DNA from: JAZGGS01 sp963714405 | GTDB lineage: Bacteria; Bacteroidota; Ignavibacteria; Ignavibacteriales; Ignavibacteriaceae | Length of the DNA: 64,000 nt | Assembly: GCA_963714405.1 (NCBI GenBank) | Contig: CAVQOH010000002.1 | Location: forward strand, 372,001 to 436,000 | Direction of reading: 5' to 3' | Shown: positions 43,612-52,968 of the stretch, one piece after another | How the letters are laid out: each line of letters opens with the position of its first letter | How positions within the stretch are numbered: position 1 is the first letter of the stretch | Made by a program: the position numbers and the translations under genes | Notes under the pieces: model-generated | Database searches by the model: none | Seen by the model: only the letters and a program-made list of their open reading frames with translations | What the model was told of the DNA's origin: nothing

Positions 43612-45021
43612 ATGATTGAAAAAATACGAGATTATAGAATTATTGAAAAATTAGGTGAAGGTGGGATGGGTACAGTATACCTGGCCGAAGATACGATGCT
43701 AGAACGCAAAGTCGCATTAAAAGTTCTTAATTCTTTACTTACAACCGAATCTCATTTTACTAAAAGGTTTCACCACGAAGCAAAAGTACAGGCAAGTTTA
43801 ATTCATCCTAATATTGTAACACTTTACAATTATTTTCGCGAGGGCGAAAACTATTGCATGGTGATGGAGAATGTTGAAGGTATTACACTTAAGCAAATAA
43901 TCTCAAACATAGGTCCTATGCCGGAACAAAGAGCTATTCGGATATTAAACCGGTTACTTGAAGCTGTTGGTTTTGCACATAACAAAGGGGTAATTCATAG
44001 AGATATAAAACCGAGCAACATTATTATAAGTAAGGATGATAACGTAAAGATACTTGATTTTGGGATAGCAAAAATCCTTCAGGATAAGGGACTTACAAAA
44101 ACCGGAACTAAAATGGGTACAGTATATTATATGTCGCCCGAACAAATAAAAGCAGTAAAAGATATAGATCATCGTACAGATATTTACAGTCTGGGCATAA
44201 CATTTTACGAAATGCTATCCGGTAGAGTTCCTTTTAATATAGATACAGACAGTGATTTTGAAATATTGAACGAAATTGTAAGCAGTGAATTAAAAGATCC
44301 GAGAGAATTTTATCCATTTATCTCCAACTGGGTTGTAAAGGTACTTTTTGATTCTGTGAATAAGGATAGAGATAAAAGAATACAAAATGCTGATGAATTC
44401 AGGAACAGGTTACTTTCAAATGAAGAAAAGACGATTATTACCCCCCTGGATGAAAAAACAGTCATTGATAAACCAAAAACTACATCTGAATTAAAATCTG
44501 TTAAACCAACTAAAGAACACAAGGTTGTGGTAACAGCAGGGAATAAGGAATCTATAGCACGATCAAATTTGCATGCTATTGAAGGATGGTTACTACTTTT
44601 TGCATTGGCTCTAGTTTTGTTCACACCAATTTATAACATTTCCAAAATTGTTTTGTTGTTAGATGGTGAATCAATATTTGAAGTTATAATTGAAAGTACA
44701 GAAGAGTTATTCGATGATTTCTCGGCACTGGTTTCCCTTCTTTGGCTTTTTAGTAAATTTGTCTTTGCAGCACTTAGTGTAAGAGCCGGTCTTAAGCTAA
44801 TGTCCAAATCTGCCAGTGCAGTAATTAATGCAAAAAGGTTTTTAATAATTCAGGTAATTACTAACGGGTTGATTTATCTTATAATTGGAACTGTATTTGA
44901 TGAATTCCTCGCAGTGGTTTTTCTTATTGTTGAATTAATTTATTTCGTAATCTGGTACAGTTATATAATTAAATCAAAAAGAGTACAGGCAACATTTTTT
45001 AATAACTCAAGTGGAGCTTGA
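43612..45021 (+). CDS. Ser/Thr protein kinase fused to a DUF2569-like membrane domain
   Basis: 469 residues. Kinase domain about 8-270: KLGEGGMGTVYLAED (P-loop), VALK (K37), HRDIKPSN (catalytic D131), DFG (D149), GTVYYMSPEQ and HRTDIYSLG. All active-site residues are present. A Thr/Lys-rich linker (TIITPLDEKTVIDKPKTTSE) leads to four membrane helices (about 322-460, IEGWLLLFALALVLFTPIYN) ending SYIIKSKRVQATFF, the pattern of DUF2569. A kinase with a four-helix DUF2569-like tail is uncommon. Its kinase part is nearly the same as that at 45084-46217, a recent tandem duplication. Confidence 0.9.
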   Translation: MIEKIRDYRIIEKLGEGGMGTVYLAEDTMLERKVALKVLNSLLTTESHFTKRFHHEAKVQASLIHPNIVTLYNYFREGENYCMVMENVEGITLKQIISNIGPMPEQRAIRILNRLLEAVGFAHNKGVIHRDIKPSNIIISKDDNVKILDFGIAKILQDKGLTKTGTKMGTVYYMSPEQIKAVKDIDHRTDIYSLGITFYEMLSGRVPFNIDTDSDFEILNEIVSSELKDPREFYPFISNWVVKVLFDSVNKDRDKRIQNADEFRNRLLSNEEKTIITPLDEKTVIDKPKTTSELKSVKPTKEHKVVVTAGNKESIARSNLHAIEGWLLLFALALVLFTPIYNISKIVLLLDGESIFEVIIESTEELFDDFSALVSLLWLFSKFVFAALSVRAGLKLMSKSASAVINAKRFLIIQVITNGLIYLIIGTVFDEFLAVVFLIVELIYFVIWYSYIIKSKRVQATFFNNSSGA

Positions 45022-45083
45022 CGCATCCTTTAGATTATAGATTTAACTAACAACATTAAATTTTGTCAATTCGGAGATTTTTA

Positions 45084-46217
45084 ATGCTTAAAAACATAAG
45101 AGATTATAAGATTATAAATAAACTGGGTGAGGGCGGAATGGGTACCGTGTACCTAGCTGAAGATACCATGCTTGAACGTAAAGTGGCATTGAAGGTGCTC
45201 AATCCGATATTAACAAAGGATAAACAATTCACGGAAAGATTTCGACACGAGGCAAAAGTGCAGGCAAGTTTAATCCATCCTAATATTGTTACTCTATATA
45301 ATTATTTCCGCGAAGGCGATAACTATTGTATGGTTATGGAATACGTTGATGGAACAACCTTGAAACAATTAATTTCTGGTACAGGACCTATGCCTGAACA
45401 ACGAGCTGTTTGGATTTTAAATCAAATGCTTGAGGCTGTTGGTTTCGCGCATAAAAAAGGAATTATTCACAGAGATATAAAACCAAGTAATATCCTTATA
45501 AAAAAGGATGACAATGTTAAAATTCTTGATTTCGGAATTGCGAAAATCCTGCAGGATAAAGGATTAACCAAAACCGGCACAAAAATGGGAACTGTTTATT
45601 ATATGTCTCCAGAGCAAATAAAAGCAGTTAAAGATATTGATCACCGTACAGATATTTATAGTCTAGGCATAACACTTTACGAAATGCTATCTGGAAGGGT
45701 CCCATTTAATGTTGATACTGATAGTGATTTTGAAATAATGAATGAAATTGTGAGTAGTGATTTGAAAGACCCGAGGGAATACTATCCACATATTTCAAAA
45801 TGGCTGGTTGATGTACTTTTTGATTCGGTAAATAAAAACAGGAATGAAAGAATTCAAAGTGCTGAAGAATTTAGAAACCGCTTGCTTTCAAAAGAGGAAA
45901 AACAAATAAATAATTTGCAAGAAGATAAAACAGTTATTGATTTACCCAAGGTTGAAAAAGTTGTAGCACCAGTTTTACCTCATAAAGAGCAGGAACTTGT
46001 TGTAACCCCGAAAACAAAAGCTCCTGAAACTGGAAAACCCATTCAACCGCTAAAACCTGTAAACCCGATTAAGAATAAATCATCACTTCCAAGAATTCTT
46101 CTGTTTGCAGGAATAGCTATAGCGGTAATAGTTTTAATGGTGTTTATAATATTACCTCTACTTGATTCCGGTCCGCAGCAAGCAACAGCGATTAAATCAG
46201 CTGCAGCATTTTTATAA
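45084..46217 (+). CDS. Ser/Thr protein kinase with single C-terminal membrane helix
   Basis: 377 residues from ATG 45084 (MLKNIRDYKII). An upstream in-frame TTG at 45063 is less likely, because TCGGAG lies 7 bases before the ATG and the paralog aligns from this Met. The kinase domain is about 80% like the preceding gene by eye, with KLGEGGMGTVYLAED, VALK, HRDIKPSN, DFG and MSPEQ. The linker (about 275-340) is Lys/Pro/Val-rich, then one helix (LLFAGIAIAVIVLMVFIILP) and a short tail. It differs from its neighbour only in the C-terminal membrane part. Its stop overlaps the convergent DUF4301 gene by 6 bases. Confidence 0.9.
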   Translation: MLKNIRDYKIINKLGEGGMGTVYLAEDTMLERKVALKVLNPILTKDKQFTERFRHEAKVQASLIHPNIVTLYNYFREGDNYCMVMEYVDGTTLKQLISGTGPMPEQRAVWILNQMLEAVGFAHKKGIIHRDIKPSNILIKKDDNVKILDFGIAKILQDKGLTKTGTKMGTVYYMSPEQIKAVKDIDHRTDIYSLGITLYEMLSGRVPFNVDTDSDFEIMNEIVSSDLKDPREYYPHISKWLVDVLFDSVNKNRNERIQSAEEFRNRLLSKEEKQINNLQEDKTVIDLPKVEKVVAPVLPHKEQELVVTPKTKAPETGKPIQPLKPVNPIKNKSSLPRILLFAGIAIAVIVLMVFIILPLLDSGPQQATAIKSAAAFL

Positions 46218-47801
46218 ATGAGATTTTTCCGGCTGGTGTTCTTCTTTTAATAAATCATTTACTTCTTTAACAGGGTTGAAAGTGCTTTTTGGTACTTCCA
46301 CAAAAACGGTTATCCAGTCAGCCATTCCCCCATTCCACAGCCCTGGTAGTTCCAATGCTTTTAATTTTCGCCCATCTTTTGATTTCATTGTTATTAAACC
46401 TGATTCTTTATCTGAAAAAAGATGAAGATTAAATGGCTGGTTTTTATAGTCTTTTACACAGCAAATAAAATCTACAGGGCTAAAGTGTGTTGCCGATTCA
46501 AAAATTTTACTTTGTTCTTTATCATTTAAATTAATTTGTGTGGTCTCAACAACCTGCTTTGTGATTTTTCCATCCCTCTCTAAAACCCAGAACGGACCAC
46601 CACCCGGATGTTTTTCCTTTTTTACCATTCCGCAAACACGAATTGGTCTGTTCATCAAGTTATAAAGATATTTTTTCTTATCAGTATTGTTCAATACATT
46701 AAATTTATCAGAGATATTCAGTTCCAACTCATTAATTAAGTAGTTTTTTATTTCTATCAAAATTTCATCGGAAGTTTGGTTCTCTGATATTAAGTTCAGG
46801 TAATTGCAAATATTTGAATGAAGTTCTGCTAGGTATCCAATAAGAAGTTTCTTGTATTTATAAGTCTCTTCCCTAAGATGATCAGGAACAATATTATCGA
46901 TATTTTTAATTACAATTATATCTGCCTGCAGATCATGCAAATTGCTGAGCAATGCACCATGTCCTCCTGGTCTGAAAACAATTTTTCTATCATTATCCCT
47001 GAAAGGTTCATTATCAGAATTAACAGCGACCGTATTAGTTTCAGTTTTCTGGAAGGAGTAATCAACATTTATTCTGATTCTCCTTTTTTTGAATTCTTTT
47101 ATGATCGGATTAATTATTGATATAGCAAGCTCTTCATGTTCCGGCGATATGGTAAAATGAATTTTTGCAGATCCTTTAACGCTTTTTGTATAATTGATTC
47201 CTTCAACAATATGTTCCTCAAAAGAAGTGCGTGCACCTGTTGGATAATTATGAAACTTTATACTGCCTTTTGGTTTTGCTGCATAACCCAGACCGGCTGG
47301 TTCCAGGATAAATTTAAAAATTTCTTTGTATTCACCCTGCTCCTTTAATTTTTCAAGATTTAATCCAGCTTTATTCATTATTGTATTTAAATCATCATAA
47401 AATGCAAAGCGACTAATATTTTTAATAAATTCTAAAACCGATGTGCTTTCCGAATCCCCTTCCTCTGCAGATTTTTTCAATGATCTATAATCAGTTTTTG
47501 AATTTGATATTGCAGATTGCAGCGATTTAAACATTCGTGAAGCCGCACCTGATGCCGGTACAAATTTAATTATCCTGTTTTCATTCAAAGCAATATTGAA
47601 AAGATTAATATACTTTCCCTGATCATATGGCTTTATAATTTTAATGCCATCACCAATGGTGCAAGCCCTAATAATTTTAACTGGGAGAATTCCCCTCTTA
47701 AAAGTTTCTACTTGATTAATTATTGTTTCAACTGGCAAATCAAGATATTTTTGTTCAGATTTTAATTGTTTTTCTAATATTTGTTTTTCTTCTTGGTTCA
47801 T
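46212..47801 (-). CDS. DUF4301 family protein (nucleotidyltransferase-like)
   Basis: 529 residues. PASGAASRMFKSL near residue 80, SIKFHNYPTGARTSFEEHI near 185 and FRPGGHGALLSNLHDL near 275 are the conserved blocks of DUF4301 (PF14134), a Bacteroidota-centred family related to sugar nucleotidyltransferases. KKEKHPGGGPFWV and LWNGGMADWITVF are further signature text. No structure-based reaction is established, so nucleotidyl transfer is inferred from the GAASRM loop. It is transcribed convergently with the kinase operon and divergently from the desulfhydrase gene. Confidence 0.85.
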   Translation of the reverse strand: MNQEEKQILEKQLKSEQKYLDLPVETIINQVETFKRGILPVKIIRACTIGDGIKIIKPYDQGKYINLFNIALNENRIIKFVPASGAASRMFKSLQSAISNSKTDYRSLKKSAEEGDSESTSVLEFIKNISRFAFYDDLNTIMNKAGLNLEKLKEQGEYKEIFKFILEPAGLGYAAKPKGSIKFHNYPTGARTSFEEHIVEGINYTKSVKGSAKIHFTISPEHEELAISIINPIIKEFKKRRIRINVDYSFQKTETNTVAVNSDNEPFRDNDRKIVFRPGGHGALLSNLHDLQADIIVIKNIDNIVPDHLREETYKYKKLLIGYLAELHSNICNYLNLISENQTSDEILIEIKNYLINELELNISDKFNVLNNTDKKKYLYNLMNRPIRVCGMVKKEKHPGGGPFWVLERDGKITKQVVETTQINLNDKEQSKIFESATHFSPVDFICCVKDYKNQPFNLHLFSDKESGLITMKSKDGRKLKALELPGLWNGGMADWITVFVEVPKSTFNPVKEVNDLLKEEHQPEKSHL

Positions 47802-47841
47802 AATATTAATTTAAAATGCGAATAATATTTAATCATCTTTA

Positions 47842-48843
47842 GTGAACAAAAATAACCAAATAAAAATTTCAAATGAAGATTTTGATAACGGCCTAATCAA
47901 ATCGATTGAATCTGCACTAAAAATAAGAACAAAAATTCCACTGCAAAAAATTGAAGATCCACTTATTAAAAAATCAGGGGTAAATCTATTTGCTCTTCGA
48001 ACTGATCTTTCAAATCCAATTATTTCGGGTAATAAATGGTTTAAGCTTAAATATAACCTCGCCGAGATAAAAAATAAGCGGAAAAGCACACTGCTTACGT
48101 TTGGCGGCGCATATTCAAATCATATTCACGCTGTGGCTTTAGCAGGTAAATTATTAAATATAAAAACAATTGGAATAATTAGGGGTGAAGAATATAACCC
48201 TTTAAATCCTACACTATCTTATGCAAAAGAAAACGGAATGAATATTTATTATGTTAATCGAAAAACTTACAGGGAACGAATTAACCATGAATTTATTCAA
48301 TCGCTCCATAAGCAATTTGGTGAGTTCTATCTGTTGCCAGAGGGAGGTACTAATTTACTTGCGTTAAAGGGATGTAGTGAAATTACAGACCATATAGATA
48401 TAGATTATGATTTAGTTTGCTGTGCTTGTGGAACAGGTGGAACACTTGCAGGTATTATTTCTGGGATGGATGAAAAAAAAAGAGTTTTGGGATTTGCAGT
48501 TCTTAAAGGAGCAGATTTCCTAAAGAAAGATATAGAAAAATTAGTTTTTGAATATAGAAGGAATAAATTTTCTAACTGGGGAGTAAATCAAAATTTTCAT
48601 TTTGGGGGGTATGCAAAAATAAACCTGGAGTTATTAAAATTTGTAAAGCGGTTTAAAGAAATAAATAATATACCAATTGAACCAATCTATTCCGGAAAAG
48701 TGTTTTATGGCATTTTCAGTCTAATTAAAGAAAATTACTTTAAAAGAGGTGAAACTATTGTTGCAATTCATTCAGGAGGGTTGCAAGGGCTTGCTGGATT
48801 AAATGAGAAATTTCAAAATAAGTACCCTGAATTTTTTATTTAG
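47842..48843 (+). CDS. D-cysteine desulfhydrase / ACC deaminase-like PLP enzyme
   Basis: 333 residues. SGNKWFKLKYNL has the PLP lysine in the NK-x-x-KL form of the ACC deaminase/D-cysteine desulfhydrase family. LLTFGGAYSNHIHAVALAG has the SNH loop, YLLPEGGTN and CACGTGGTLAGI (phosphate-binding Gly loop) complete the fold, and IHSGGLQGLAGL is near the end. It is fold-type II PLP. The usual reaction is removal of sulfide and ammonia from D-cysteine, or ring opening of ACC; the sequence does not separate them. The start is GTG at 47842. Divergent from DUF4301 with 40 bases between. Confidence 0.85.
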   Translation: MNKNNQIKISNEDFDNGLIKSIESALKIRTKIPLQKIEDPLIKKSGVNLFALRTDLSNPIISGNKWFKLKYNLAEIKNKRKSTLLTFGGAYSNHIHAVALAGKLLNIKTIGIIRGEEYNPLNPTLSYAKENGMNIYYVNRKTYRERINHEFIQSLHKQFGEFYLLPEGGTNLLALKGCSEITDHIDIDYDLVCCACGTGGTLAGIISGMDEKKRVLGFAVLKGADFLKKDIEKLVFEYRRNKFSNWGVNQNFHFGGYAKINLELLKFVKRFKEINNIPIEPIYSGKVFYGIFSLIKENYFKRGETIVAIHSGGLQGLAGLNEKFQNKYPEFFI

Positions 48844-49032
48844 ATCAATTTTCTTTACTTGATTTCTTTTTGCGTTAGTTGATAGGATTAGTACAGCAAA
48901 TCTTTATTAAAAAAGTAGTGAGAAATTATAATTGATTGTAATATTCTACTTATTTTTATGAGTAATTTTAATTATGATTTTGAACTGGTACTTTGCCAGA
49001 TTTTACTAACTGATCATATACTTTATTAATTA

Positions 49033-50850
49033 GTGACTGTGGGAAAGAAAAAAATAAACTCTGATAATCTTCAGCAAGAACTATCCCTTTACAGGCGTAT
49101 TTTTACAAATTCATATGATTGTATAGCTATTCTAAACTCGGATGGAGAATATGTCGAACAAAATTCTGCTCATCAAAAAATGTTTGGTCTAACGGATTTT
49201 GAATTAATCGGTGAAAATCCCTCGATAATTTTTGGAGAAAAAGAATTTAAGGGAATGCTTGAACAGTTAACAAACAAAGATAAATACAATGGATATGTTA
49301 CAGTTACAACAAAAAATGGTGATGGGATTCAATCCTCCATATCTGCATTCTCCCTTAAAAAAGCTGGGCAAATACCAAATGGCTACATTTATATTTTACG
49401 AAGTGTGAGTAAACCGGATAATGTTGATAGTGAACTACAAAAATCTGAGCAAAAATACAGACAACTAATAGAGAACTCTCTTCAGGCAGTAGTAATTATA
49501 CAGAATTTTAGAATTGCTTATGCAAATAAATCATTCTCAGATATAACCGGCTATTCAATTGATGAGCTTTATTCCCTATCACCAAAAGATACAATGAATC
49601 TTGTTCATCCTGAAGATCAGGAACTGATCTGGGGAAATTTAAAAAAGAGAATGGCAGGGATGAAAGTTGAACCGAATTACCGGTTTAAAGGTATAAATAA
49701 AGATGGAAGTACTAAAATATTAAATCTTTATGCCAGTAATACTGAATTTGATGGGGAACCAGCAATACAAGGTTTTATACTTGATGTGACAGACCAGGTT
49801 GAAGCTGAGAAAAATTTTAGAGAAAGAACGAAGTTTATTGAAACAATATTAGATAGTCTACCTATAGGAATAGCCGTAAATGAAATTGATACAGGAAAAT
49901 CAACATTTATTAATAATGAGTTTCAGGAAATATCAGGTTGGACGAAAGATAAAATTCCCAGCTTAACCAAGTTTTTTAAAAAAACCATAAATGATCCAGA
50001 CCAGGGGAAAAATATATCTCATAAAATAAAATCTAATATTAAAGATAAGAAGCCCGAAGATTTATTTTGGGACAGTATTGAAATAGAAACAAAAACAGGT
50101 GATAAAAAATATCTTTCAGCCAAAACCATTCCTTTATATGATCAAAACCAGATAATTTTAACTGTGCAGGATATTACCGAAAGAATAATTGCTGATAAAA
50201 AAATTCAGAATTCACTTACTGAAAAAGAAATATTGCTCAGAGAAATTCATCACAGAGTAAAGAACAATCTTCAAACTATTTCCAGCTTGCTTGATTTACA
50301 AACTGATTCAATAAAAGATGCTGCTGCGAGGGAAGTGTTTAGAAGCAGCCAGAGCAGAATAAGATCTATGGCTTTAATTCATGAGCGTTTGTATAAAGCT
50401 GAAGATCTTTCACGTATTAAAGCTCAGGAATATATTATAAAACTGATAGATCACCTGGAAGCCACTTATGATTCTAAATCTGAAAACATAAAATTAAAAA
50501 CTAATATTCATAATATTCTTTTGAATCTGGATACTGCGATACCCTGCGGATTAATTATTAATGAACTCGTTTCAAATTCCATGAAATATGCCTTCCCTAA
50601 AAACCGTGCCGGTACAATTGAAGTATCTCTTTCAGTTAGCAGCACTGAAAGTTTAATGCTATCTGTGAAAGATGATGGTATTGGCATGAGTGATGATATT
50701 ACAATTGAAAATTCGCCATCTCTTGGTTTACAGCTTGTTCATCTTCTTACAAAGCAAATTAATGGCAATATTAAAACTGAAATAAAGAATGGTACAAAAA
50801 TCGAAATTAAGTTTCCAAAGCCAGCTGTTTTTAAAGAGTTAGGTGAATGA
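49033..50850 (+). CDS. PAS-domain sensor histidine kinase (HisKA_2)
   Basis: 605 residues, no signal peptide or membrane helix, so cytoplasmic. Three PAS domains: about 17-130, about 140-260 and about 265-390 (LPIGIAVNEIDTGKSTFINN). HisKA_2 has LLREIHHRVKNNLQTISSLL (H406/H407). The HATPase has NELVSNSMKYAFPKN, DDGIGMSDD and LGLQLVHLL. The GTG start at 49033 is the only early start in frame; SD is weak. HisKA_2 kinases phosphorylate receivers such as the REC domain of the protein encoded 46 bases downstream. Confidence 0.9.
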   Translation: MTVGKKKINSDNLQQELSLYRRIFTNSYDCIAILNSDGEYVEQNSAHQKMFGLTDFELIGENPSIIFGEKEFKGMLEQLTNKDKYNGYVTVTTKNGDGIQSSISAFSLKKAGQIPNGYIYILRSVSKPDNVDSELQKSEQKYRQLIENSLQAVVIIQNFRIAYANKSFSDITGYSIDELYSLSPKDTMNLVHPEDQELIWGNLKKRMAGMKVEPNYRFKGINKDGSTKILNLYASNTEFDGEPAIQGFILDVTDQVEAEKNFRERTKFIETILDSLPIGIAVNEIDTGKSTFINNEFQEISGWTKDKIPSLTKFFKKTINDPDQGKNISHKIKSNIKDKKPEDLFWDSIEIETKTGDKKYLSAKTIPLYDQNQIILTVQDITERIIADKKIQNSLTEKEILLREIHHRVKNNLQTISSLLDLQTDSIKDAAAREVFRSSQSRIRSMALIHERLYKAEDLSRIKAQEYIIKLIDHLEATYDSKSENIKLKTNIHNILLNLDTAIPCGLIINELVSNSMKYAFPKNRAGTIEVSLSVSSTESLMLSVKDDGIGMSDDITIENSPSLGLQLVHLLTKQINGNIKTEIKNGTKIEIKFPKPAVFKELGE

Positions 50851-50896
50851 ATAGTATTCAATTAATTAACTTCTTGTTAAATCTATAGGAAAGTAA

Positions 50897-52774
50897 ATGC
50901 CGGATACGAAAATATTAATAGTTGAGGATGAAGTAATTGTTGCTAAAAACATAGAGAAACGATTATTAACTGCAGGATACAGAGTTACTGGAATTGCTAC
51001 AGCAGCAGAAGAAGCCATTAGCATGGTCGCATCACATAAACCTGATCTTGTTTTAATGGATATTAAACTAAAAGGGGAGATGGATGGTATTGATGCCGCG
51101 AACGCTATAAAAAAATCTTACCGGTTACCAATTATCTATCTCACTTCTTATGCAGATGAAGAAACATTTCAACGTGCAAAAATAACTGAACCGTTTGGTT
51201 ACCTCATAAAACCCTTTGATTTAAAAGAACTTAATCGTTCTGTAGAGATAGCTCTTTATAAAAATGAAATGAATAATAAACTTCTTGAAAGTCAGGAAAG
51301 ATACCAGGTTGCAGTTCACGCTGGTAAAATGGGTGTATGGGAATTTTGGCCAGATGATAAAAAATATTTTTCAGATATAAATCTTAAAACCCTTTACGGT
51401 TTCGAAAATGATGAAATAGGTAACAGCATTGATGAATGGGCGGAATTAGTTCACGAAGAAGATAGATTGGAAATGGACAGGAAGTTTCAATCATTTTTAA
51501 AAAGTAAAGAAAAAGAGTTCTTACTTGAACACCGCATATATAAAAAAGATGGCTCTGTAAGATGGGTAATTGATCGGGGGATTCTCTTTCAGCCTGATAA
51601 TGAAAAACCTTTAAGATTAATTGGTACAACAACAGATATAACTGAATTTAAAAACGCCGAGCTAGCACTAATAAAAAGTGAAGAGAGATTTAGAAATGTG
51701 TTTGAAAGTTCAGGAATAGGAATGGCTTTGCTTAGTTTGGATAGTAATTTTTCTAAAGTAAATGATACACTTTGCAAAATGCTTTGTTACAGCTGTGAAG
51801 AATTACTTAATATGAACATGCGTGATATTACTCATCCGGGAGATTTGGAAAAATCTATAAATATAAAATATGAAATGCTTGAAGGTAAAAATGAAGAAAG
51901 CCAGAATATAGAAAAAAGATATCTTAATAAGCACGGTGAAACAATTTGGGCAATCACTACAATATCTCTAGTAAAGGATTTGAATAACAAACCACAATAT
52001 TTTATTGCTCAAATTCAAAACATTACTAAAAGAAAGAAGGCTGAAGAACAGTTTAAACTTTCTGCTGAAGAGTTGAGGATTACAAATCAATCTAAAGATA
52101 AATTCTTTTCTATTATTTCTCACGATTTACGGAGTCCTTTTAATGCATTGCTTGGAATAACTGAGTATATGGCGCAATACTATAAAGATATGAATGATGA
52201 TGAGGTGAAAGATTCAATATCAAATATCTATTTATCATCAAAAAAACTATACGGGTTAATTCTTAACTTGCTTGAATGGTCTCGATTGCATACGGGCAGA
52301 ATGGAAGTAGAGAAAACTTCATTTTGCATCAGTACTGCATGTAAAGAAGCAGTAAATCTTTTTAAAGAAAATGCTAATGCAAAAAATATTAGTCTAGATG
52401 TTAATATAATCGATGATATAAATGTATTTGCTGATAAGTATATGATTGGAACTGTTCTGCGAAATTTAATTTCCAACAGTATAAAATTTACAAAACCCGG
52501 TGGGCAAATAACTATAAACGCTGTAAAAACGGGTAATGTTGCCGAAGTTTCTGTTGAGGATAATGGTATAGGTATTAGTGAAGAAAATCAGGCAAAGATA
52601 TTTAGAATTGATGCTCAGTTTCGCAGAGATGGTACAGAAATGGAAAAAGGAACCGGTTTGGGTTTAATACTCTGCAAGGAATTTATTGAAAAAAATAATG
52701 GCACAATCAGAATTGAAAGCCAGCTTGATAAAGGAAGTAAATTTATATTAATGATACCCCTTACTCCAGTTTAA
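50897..52774 (+). CDS. Receiver-PAS-PAS hybrid histidine kinase
   Basis: 625 residues, soluble. N-terminal receiver domain with VEDE and D55 in DLVLMDIKLKG, plus KPFDLKELN. Two PAS/PAC domains (about 130-250 and 256-385) follow, with ITEFKNAELALIKSEERFRN between them. The HisKA domain has FFSIISHDLRSPFNALLGIT (H409). The HATPase domain has NLISNSIKFTKPGG, DNGIGISEENQ and GTGLGLILCKEFI. TAGGAAAGTAAATG gives the start. It follows the HisKA_2 kinase gene, so a phosphorelay from H406/407 to D55 to control its own kinase is plausible. Confidence 0.9.
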   Translation: MPDTKILIVEDEVIVAKNIEKRLLTAGYRVTGIATAAEEAISMVASHKPDLVLMDIKLKGEMDGIDAANAIKKSYRLPIIYLTSYADEETFQRAKITEPFGYLIKPFDLKELNRSVEIALYKNEMNNKLLESQERYQVAVHAGKMGVWEFWPDDKKYFSDINLKTLYGFENDEIGNSIDEWAELVHEEDRLEMDRKFQSFLKSKEKEFLLEHRIYKKDGSVRWVIDRGILFQPDNEKPLRLIGTTTDITEFKNAELALIKSEERFRNVFESSGIGMALLSLDSNFSKVNDTLCKMLCYSCEELLNMNMRDITHPGDLEKSINIKYEMLEGKNEESQNIEKRYLNKHGETIWAITTISLVKDLNNKPQYFIAQIQNITKRKKAEEQFKLSAEELRITNQSKDKFFSIISHDLRSPFNALLGITEYMAQYYKDMNDDEVKDSISNIYLSSKKLYGLILNLLEWSRLHTGRMEVEKTSFCISTACKEAVNLFKENANAKNISLDVNIIDDINVFADKYMIGTVLRNLISNSIKFTKPGGQITINAVKTGNVAEVSVEDNGIGISEENQAKIFRIDAQFRRDGTEMEKGTGLGLILCKEFIEKNNGTIRIESQLDKGSKFILMIPLTPV

Positions 52775-52968
52775 CTAGTACAGCGTATGCATTAATTTTA
52801 ATAATTCTACTTTATTTTGATTCTTATGATTTATATTCTCAGCCATATTAACTACTTTTAAGCTTGTTAAAATAATCTCCTCAGCAATTTTTTTTGTTAT
52901 TACTAATTTGTTGATTAGATCTAAAATAAAATAACTCAATAATTCGAAACTAATCAAAAGTCAATCTC

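Noticed and set aside
45063..45083. TTG as start of the second kinase
   Set aside because: The paralog aligns from the Met at 45084, and TCGGAG is placed for that ATG.
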